Origin: Desulfuromonadales bacterium C00003107
GTDB lineage: Bacteria; Desulfobacterota; Desulfuromonadia; Desulfuromonadales; Syntrophotaleaceae
Reading direction: 5' to 3'
Length of the DNA: 8,973 nt
Assembly (NCBI GenBank): GCA_001751225.1
Contig: MAXT01000132.1
Coordinates: forward strand, 1 to 8,973
How positions within the stretch are numbered: the first letter of the stretch is position 1; each line of letters opens with the position of its first letter. This document shows, piece after piece, positions 5,740-8,973 of this stretch. The position numbers and the translations under genes are program-made. The notes beneath the pieces are model-generated. The model was not told the DNA's origin, did no database searches, and was given only the letters and a program-made list of their open reading frames with translations.

Positions 5740-6651
5740 CTACTCTACAATTCTGTGTTTGATCTCCCGCATAACCTGCCGGTGCAGGGCTACAATCATG
5801 TTTGCGAGCAGTCCAAAGATAAATAGCTGAATTCCGGTGATAATCAGCAGCGTTGCAAGAATCGTGAGCGGGACGTGCGTAATGTTGCGAAGCCACTCAT
5901 CCACAACATAGATTCCAACGCCAAGTCCGATAAGCATGAATACTGCTCCGATTGCACCGAAATATAGCAGCGGGTTGTGCATCTTAGCAAGTCGGTAGAT
6001 GGTCATTGCAATCTTGAACCCGTCACTGAGTGGATTGAGTTTTGTTGGCGCGCCATCGCGTCTGGGCAGATACGTGATCGGAACCTCCGACATATTCAGA
6101 TCCTTCTTAACGCATTCGACAGCAATCTCGGTCTCGATCTCAAAACCCGTTTTGTTCAGTTCAATTTCCTTATACGCCCTCTTGTTGAATGCGTGATATC
6201 CGGACAGGATGTCACTGAGCTGGGTTCCATAAATGATACTGAACATCCGGTTCAATGCTTTATTCCCGAATAGATTGAGTCTCGTGAACGCGCCCTTTGA
6301 GAAATTGGCAAACCGGTTCCCGATGACATGGTCCACATCCCTGTTCAAAACCGGCGCAAGCACAGAATCGATATCTTCCGGCAGATATGTGCCATCGCCA
6401 TCGATCATCACCAGGTACTCGTCTTCGATCTCGGCGAATGCCTGCTGAATCGCCTGCCCCTTCCCATTGCCGGTCTGAACGATTACCTCCGCGCCCGCCT
6501 CCAGAGCGAGCTTGCGGGTATCGTCGGTACTGGGACCATCAATCACAACCACCCTGTAGCCCCCCGACCGAAACTCTTTCACGATGTCTGAGACCGTTTC
6601 AGCCTCGTTGAGCGTGGGGATTAGCACGCAGACATCGTTAGCGTTCTTCAT
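5740..6651 (-). CDS. aglJ: AglJ-like family 2 glycosyltransferase (dolichol-phosphate hexosyltransferase)
   Basis: The protein (303 residues) probably transfers the first sugar from a nucleotide sugar to dolichol phosphate at the cytoplasmic membrane face, as Haloferax AglJ does in N-glycosylation of surface proteins. The GT-A domain begins with VLIPTLNEAETV (9-20), followed by VVVIDGPSTDDT (34-45), GNGKGQA (61-67) and the metal-binding MIDGDGTY (82-89). HVIGNRFANFSKGAFTRLNLFG (108-129) and DILSGYHAFNK (147-157) are typical of AglJ-type rather than generic enzymes. ETEIAVECVKK and VPITYLPR follow, and then two membrane segments at about 228-250 and 262-286. The usual DGGSTD is DGPSTD here. 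The ATG overlaps the Hsp20 stop as ATGA, with no Shine-Dalgarno sequence, so translation is probably coupled. The exact sugar is unknown. Confidence 0.88.
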   Translation of the reverse strand: MKNANDVCVLIPTLNEAETVSDIVKEFRSGGYRVVVIDGPSTDDTRKLALEAGAEVIVQTGNGKGQAIQQAFAEIEDEYLVMIDGDGTYLPEDIDSVLAPVLNRDVDHVIGNRFANFSKGAFTRLNLFGNKALNRMFSIIYGTQLSDILSGYHAFNKRAYKEIELNKTGFEIETEIAVECVKKDLNMSEVPITYLPRRDGAPTKLNPLSDGFKIAMTIYRLAKMHNPLLYFGAIGAVFMLIGLGVGIYVVDEWLRNITHVPLTILATLLIITGIQLFIFGLLANMIVALHRQVMREIKHRIVE

Positions 6652-7127
6652 GTCAGTTCGATTTGGGTCTTCGCATCGCCTGTTCGTACAAGTGTTATGT
6701 CGATTACGCCGTTGCGATAGCTTGCAACAGCGCTGACCGGATCGACGCGTGCCGGTAGGTCAAAAGTCTCCGAATATGTTTGCTCATCGATAGTAACCTG
6801 TATCGTGAGCGTGTTTTCGGTGGCATCCATCCGGATGTTCTCCTTATCAATTCCAGGCAGTTCGATTATCACATGCACGTTGTCATCGGTTTCAAAAATC
6901 TCAAGCAATGGCCGATATCCCTCGAGAACCGGTTCATCACCTTCGGAGCGGCTTCCGAACTCGACGATCTCAGGCACCTCCCCGGGGCGTTTGGTTATGG
7001 AGAACCCGTACGTCGCCGGACTACCATCACCAACGAGCTCCTCTATGCGATCGATCATATCCTCGAGCAAATCCTCGAAGAGATCAAAATCGATAGGCGC
7101 ATCATCACGATTCCGTTTTTTTCTCAT
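6648..7127 (-). CDS. Hsp20/alpha-crystallin family small heat-shock protein (GvpH-like)
   Basis: This 159-residue protein is a likely ATP-independent chaperone that holds unfolded clients. The N-terminal part (1-70) is acidic and helical (FDLFEDLLEDMIDRIEELV). The alpha-crystallin domain spans about 71-148, with IFETDDNVHVIIELPGI (77-93) and SYRNGVIDITLV (136-147) as the conserved beta-sandwich strands. The end, TQIELT, could be a minimal I-x-L hook, but no clear tail extension follows, so assembly may be small. The start at 7127 was chosen because GAGG at 7137-7140 sits nine bases upstream; the longer frame to 7199 would overlap the upstream gene and has no matching sequence features. GvpH of gas vesicle clusters is of similar type, but no other gas vesicle gene is visible. 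Confidence 0.85.
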   Translation of the reverse strand: MRKKRNRDDAPIDFDLFEDLLEDMIDRIEELVGDGSPATYGFSITKRPGEVPEIVEFGSRSEGDEPVLEGYRPLLEIFETDDNVHVIIELPGIDKENIRMDATENTLTIQVTIDEQTYSETFDLPARVDPVSAVASYRNGVIDITLVRTGDAKTQIELT

Positions 7128-7157
7128 GATATCATTCCTCACACCATCATTTTTGTC

Positions 7158-7176
7158 GTTACCATAAAAAGTTACC
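7158..7176 (-). promoter_or_regulatory. Candidate TATA box flanked by direct repeats, upstream of the Hsp20 gene
   Basis: On the plus strand GTTACC (7158-7163) and GTTACC (7171-7176) flank ATAAAAA, which read on the minus strand is TTTTTAT. The box is about 40 bases before the Hsp20 ATG and overlaps the last codons of the V4R-like gene, so the chaperone and glycosyltransferase could have their own start. A regulator binding the repeats is inference. Confidence 0.35.
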
Positions 7177-7618
7177 GTTCGAGGAGCGTAAAGGCGCATA
7201 CGCCCTCTGGATTGCGGTTTTCCTTGCAGATGTATGTTTTGCGGTAGATGCTTGACGATAATCCCGCAAGAAAACCGCGAACGAAATTACAGCTTTCTTC
7301 GTCGGCATTCAGTTCGAAGACGTTCTGTAGCGTCACAACGAATTTTTCTCCCACCTCAATATCCATCTTTGTGAACCAATCGGAGAACATCATGCTGTGC
7401 AGAATATTTCTAAATACGCCATCAGGATTTAGATTTTCGGGTATGCGCATGTTTCTGTAGTATTTTTCTGCGAGTTCTTTGCCGAAACTGTACAGGATCC
7501 CCGCGCTCCCTCTGCCAATCACATCAACAAGCGAATTCATCAGCAGCACAAGATCCTCGGCTCTTGGATAAATCGGGATGTTAAGATCCTCATTCTGTTC
7601 CATACCATTGAGTATCAT
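7172..7618 (-). CDS. V4R-like domain protein
   Basis: This 148-residue cytoplasmic protein has no signal peptide. Its C-terminal part carries the pattern of the V4R (4-vinyl reductase) ligand- or metal-binding domain: C110-NFV-RGFLAGLSSSIY, then C131 and C141 in TYICKENRNPEGVCAF. In this family these Cys positions often line a metal or hydrophobic-ligand site. The N-terminal part, with VDVIGRGSAGILYSFGKELAE (31-51), matches the helical start of such domains. The ATG at 7618 follows the Roadblock gene stop by one base and is preceded by GAGG with a seven-base gap, which supports this start over the ATG at 7603. Adjacency to a Roadblock protein suggests a sensor in a signalling pair. The ligand is unknown, and the family call rests on the motif pattern. 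Confidence 0.68.
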   Translation of the reverse strand: MILNGMEQNEDLNIPIYPRAEDLVLLMNSLVDVIGRGSAGILYSFGKELAEKYYRNMRIPENLNPDGVFRNILHSMMFSDWFTKMDIEVGEKFVVTLQNVFELNADEESCNFVRGFLAGLSSSIYRKTYICKENRNPEGVCAFTLLER

Positions 7619-7619
7619 C

Positions 7620-7997
7620 TTATAACCTCATAACTTTTATGACCTCGTCGGCAGTGTGCTGCAGCTCTATTATCACCAGTCCCACGTTGGCATCTACATC
7701 GAGCAGCACCAGGAGCGAAGCGCCGCCCAGATTGAAGACGACAACGATCCCATCACTGGTGTAAATTGTGGTGTGGTCAAATGAGGGCAAACCGAGGTTG
7801 TGGACCGATTTGTTTACCAGGCCGACAATCGACGCGCTGATCGCGTGTGCGATCTGAGTGTCATAAGAGTGATCACGGAATTTATCAGCGACCTTGAGAC
7901 CGTCTGCGGACGAGATGACGACCCCGCGTATGCTGCTGACGCGAGCGCTGAGGCTTGTTAGTAGCATGTTTAATTGGTCGATTGTCGTCTGAGGCAT
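7620..7997 (-). CDS. Roadblock/LC7 domain protein
   Basis: This 125-residue, single-domain protein is of the Roadblock/LC7 (MglB-like) fold, whose members form dimers that regulate or scaffold small GTPases in bacteria and archaea. The stretch RGVVISSADGLKVADKF (24-40) is the signature central strand-turn, followed by a helix (DTQIAHAISASIVGLVNKS), then TIYTSDGIVVVFNLGGASLLVLLD (77-100) and a final helix to residue 125. The start at 7997 gives the standard domain length; the frame stays open further upstream but that part is unlike the family. A TATA box sits about 28 bases before this ATG. No GTPase gene is next to it, so the partner is unknown. It is probably the first gene of a run through V4R-like, Hsp20 and AglJ-like genes. 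Confidence 0.85.
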   Translation of the reverse strand: MPQTTIDQLNMLLTSLSARVSSIRGVVISSADGLKVADKFRDHSYDTQIAHAISASIVGLVNKSVHNLGLPSFDHTTIYTSDGIVVVFNLGGASLLVLLDVDANVGLVIIELQHTADEVIKVMRL

Positions 7998-8020
7998 TAC
8001 ATAACCTGTCTGAATGGTTC

Positions 8021-8028
8021 CATATAAA
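8021..8028 (-). promoter_or_regulatory. TATA box of the Roadblock-led gene run
   Basis: On the minus strand TTTATATG is a good archaeal TATA box centred about 28 bases before the ATG at 7997, so transcription would start at or just before the start codon. An AGG seven bases before the ATG is only a weak ribosome site. Confidence 0.55.
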
Positions 8029-8037
8029 TGTGTCGGG

Positions 8038-8178
8038 TTAGTATGCAGCATCATAATATCGTGACATAATGACCGTAAAGCATCCGGCGGATGTATCGGC
8101 ATTCGCGAGCAACTGTAAAAAAACGCAGCGCAGTGCATGTGCCATGCCGTAGCCGGAGATGTTAATATAGCATACCAT
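8038..8178 (-). CDS. Possible 46-residue small protein, low confidence
   Basis: An ATG at 8178 opens 46 codons (MVCYINISGYGMAHA at the start, YYDAAY at the end, TAA at 8038-8040) between Pth2 and the Roadblock promoter. A very strong Shine-Dalgarno-like GGAGGTGATCC (8200-8190) lies upstream, but the core-to-ATG gap is about 17 bases, too long for normal use. The peptide has three Cys residues and no recognised domain. It may be chance. Confidence 0.2.
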   Translation of the reverse strand: MVCYINISGYGMAHALRCVFLQLLANADTSAGCFTVIMSRYYDAAY

Positions 8179-8216
8179 TATAGTAGGATGGATCACCTCC
8201 ATGTCATGAAACTATA
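8179..8216. other. Nested inverted repeat containing a 12-base copy of the 16S rRNA 3' end
   Basis: Outer arms TATAGT (8179-8184) and ACTATA (8211-8216) enclose an inner perfect hairpin ATGGA-TCACC-TCCAT (8188-8202). The plus strand holds TGGATCACCTCC (8189-8200), the same as the conserved 16S rRNA 3' terminus. On the minus strand it reads as an extended Shine-Dalgarno sequence that the inner stem would partly hide. It overlaps the last bases of the Pth2 gene and may form its mRNA end. The role is inferred. Confidence 0.4.
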
Positions 8217-8559
8217 CTAGAGACAACTCTCCTGTGATTGCGTCCAGCTGATCGGAGCGAGCAGGACCGATACCGAGCGCTGTGACCGTGCCTGGTGGTA
8301 TCTCAGTCATGCCTGCGTCAGTGATCAGCGACACCGGAAGTCCTGCAGCCTCCGCATCCATCTTTATTCCATAGAGTTCAGAAAGGTCTTTCACCTGCAA
8401 AACAATCTTCTTCTGCCCGCCTTCCTTCCATTCTCTCCTGGAACTGACGGATGCCGCTTCGGATGCCGATACCGCAGCATGCGCAACCTGCACTGCGAGT
8501 TTTCCACGCGAGAGTTTCAGGTTCTCGCGCACGATGATGCATTGTTTGTATTCTGTCAT
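8212..8559 (-). CDS. pth2: Peptidyl-tRNA hydrolase, Pth2 type
   Basis: Pth2 cleaves the ester bond of peptidyl-tRNAs that drop off ribosomes, freeing tRNA for reuse in the cytoplasm. At 115 residues it has the normal archaeal length. SRGKLAVQVAHAAVSA (17-32) contains the conserved Lys and His of the active site (K20, H27). QKKIVLQV (49-56) is the central strand, and DAGMTEIPPGTVTALGIGP (81-99) is the signature end with D81 and T91. The ATG at 8559 has no Shine-Dalgarno sequence. A TATA-like stretch at 8593-8599 would give a short leader, although read-through from aroE is also possible since its stop lies only 72 bases upstream. Nothing is missing from the family core. Confidence 0.95.
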   Translation of the reverse strand: MTEYKQCIIVRENLKLSRGKLAVQVAHAAVSASEAASVSSRREWKEGGQKKIVLQVKDLSELYGIKMDAEAAGLPVSLITDAGMTEIPPGTVTALGIGPARSDQLDAITGELSLV

Positions 8560-8571
8560 ATTGCTAAAGGA

Positions 8572-8599
8572 TCAATGGTCAATTGTCAAGGGTATATGT
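8572..8599 (-). promoter_or_regulatory. TATA-like box followed by three heptad repeats upstream of pth2
   Basis: Read on the minus strand, ACATATAC (about 8599-8592) is followed directly by CCCTTGA, CAATTGA and CCATTGA (8592-8572), three head-to-tail copies of CNNTTGA. The box is about 37 bases before the pth2 ATG. Both roles are inferred from position. Confidence 0.35.
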
Positions 8600-8631
8600 T
8601 CTGCATGAGTTGCGCCTGGGTTGGGTCATGA

Positions 8632-8973
8632 TCAGAGCCCCCCAAGCACCGCCTCGAGCATTACATCGAGTGGCGGCTCAACTCCGGTCCATATCCGAAA
8701 CGCCTCTGCGCCCTGATGCACGAGCATCCGCACGCCGCCGATTGTCGTTGCGCCCATCTGTTCCGCACCCGCAAGTAGCCTGGTTTGGAGGGGGTTGTAC
8801 ACGATATCAAAGACGGTGAGATCCACGCGCAGGAGCTCGCGCGGTACTGGCGTAGCATTAACATCCGGGTACATCCCAACTGATGTGGTATTGATCAGGA
8901 CATCGGCGTCTTCGATATCGCCTGATATCGCGTCCAACCCGATGCTTCCAATCAATGGGTCTTTCCCCAGTTC
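8632..8973 (-). CDS. aroE: Shikimate dehydrogenase, C-terminal part (5' end outside the window)
   Basis: These last 113 codons belong to the NADPH-dependent enzyme that reduces 3-dehydroshikimate to shikimate in aromatic amino acid synthesis. The visible part is the end of the nucleotide-binding domain and the closing helices: VLINTTSVGMYP (25-36 of the fragment), FDIVYNPLQTRLL (55-67), and GGVRMLVHQGAEAFRIWTG (79-97), where the Gln that contacts shikimate lies in LVHQGA. The substrate-binding N-terminal half and the start codon are beyond base 8973; the TTG at 8955 is internal. The final stop is a TGA at 8632-8634. The identification is secure from the three motifs. Confidence 0.93.
   Translation of the reverse strand, partial: ELGKDPLIGSIGLDAISGDIEDADVLINTTSVGMYPDVNATPVPRELLRVDLTVFDIVYNPLQTRLLAGAEQMGATTIGGVRMLVHQGAEAFRIWTGVEPPLDVMLEAVLGGL

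Noticed and set aside
7128..7199. N-terminal extension of the Hsp20 gene to 7199
   Set aside because: It would overlap the V4R-like gene and contain the candidate promoter, while a good GAGG site precedes the ATG at 7127.
8189..8200. Fragment of a 16S rRNA gene
   Set aside because: Only 12 bases match. The bases to the left do not continue the rRNA sequence, so it is not a gene remnant.

Overview
The window looks like a chromosomal segment of a euryarchaeote (Halobacteriota-like), quite possibly a methanogen, anaerobic methane or alkane oxidiser, or a relative. The reasons are an archaeal/ER-type signal peptidase I, Pth2-type peptidyl-tRNA hydrolase, an AglJ-like N-glycosylation glycosyltransferase, a Roadblock/LC7 protein, several TATA-like boxes placed for leaderless or short-leader transcripts, and a large multihaem c-type cytochrome. 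The exact lineage cannot be fixed from the sequence alone.

Layout from left to right: (1) 1-357 (+), the 3' part of an ISL3-type transposase, with the element's right end probably near 334. (2) 339-1391 (-), a membrane-anchored 16-haem cytochrome c built from four consecutive tetrahaem modules. (3) 1550-2733 (+), two tandem signal peptidase I paralogues, transcribed divergently from the cytochrome. (4) 2801-5592 (-), a two-gene unit: a secreted/7-transmembrane protein with a long Asp/Ser-rich tract, followed by a RimK-related ATP-grasp ligase. (5) 5740-7997 (-), a compact run of Roadblock/LC7 protein, V4R-like protein, Hsp20-family chaperone and AglJ-like glycosyltransferase. (6) 8212-8973 (-), Pth2 and the C-terminal part of shikimate dehydrogenase, cut by the window edge.

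Much of the segment concerns the cell surface: extracytoplasmic electron transfer (cytochrome), removal of signal peptides (two peptidases), N-glycan assembly (AglJ-like), and a membrane/secreted system (7TM plus ATP-grasp). The most notable points are the regular 4 x 4 haem architecture with a full complement of candidate bis-His ligands, and the 7TM/ATP-grasp pair. In bacteria that 7TM domain normally carries an inactive transglutaminase; here its place is taken by an acidic low-complexity tract and an unrecognised domain.

No stretch above 300 bases lacks a gene. The larger gaps (1392-1549, 5593-5739, 7998-8211) hold candidate promoters and dyads. The gap 2734-2800 is a convergent intergenic region with nothing clear in it. 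No rRNA, tRNA or CRISPR array was seen.
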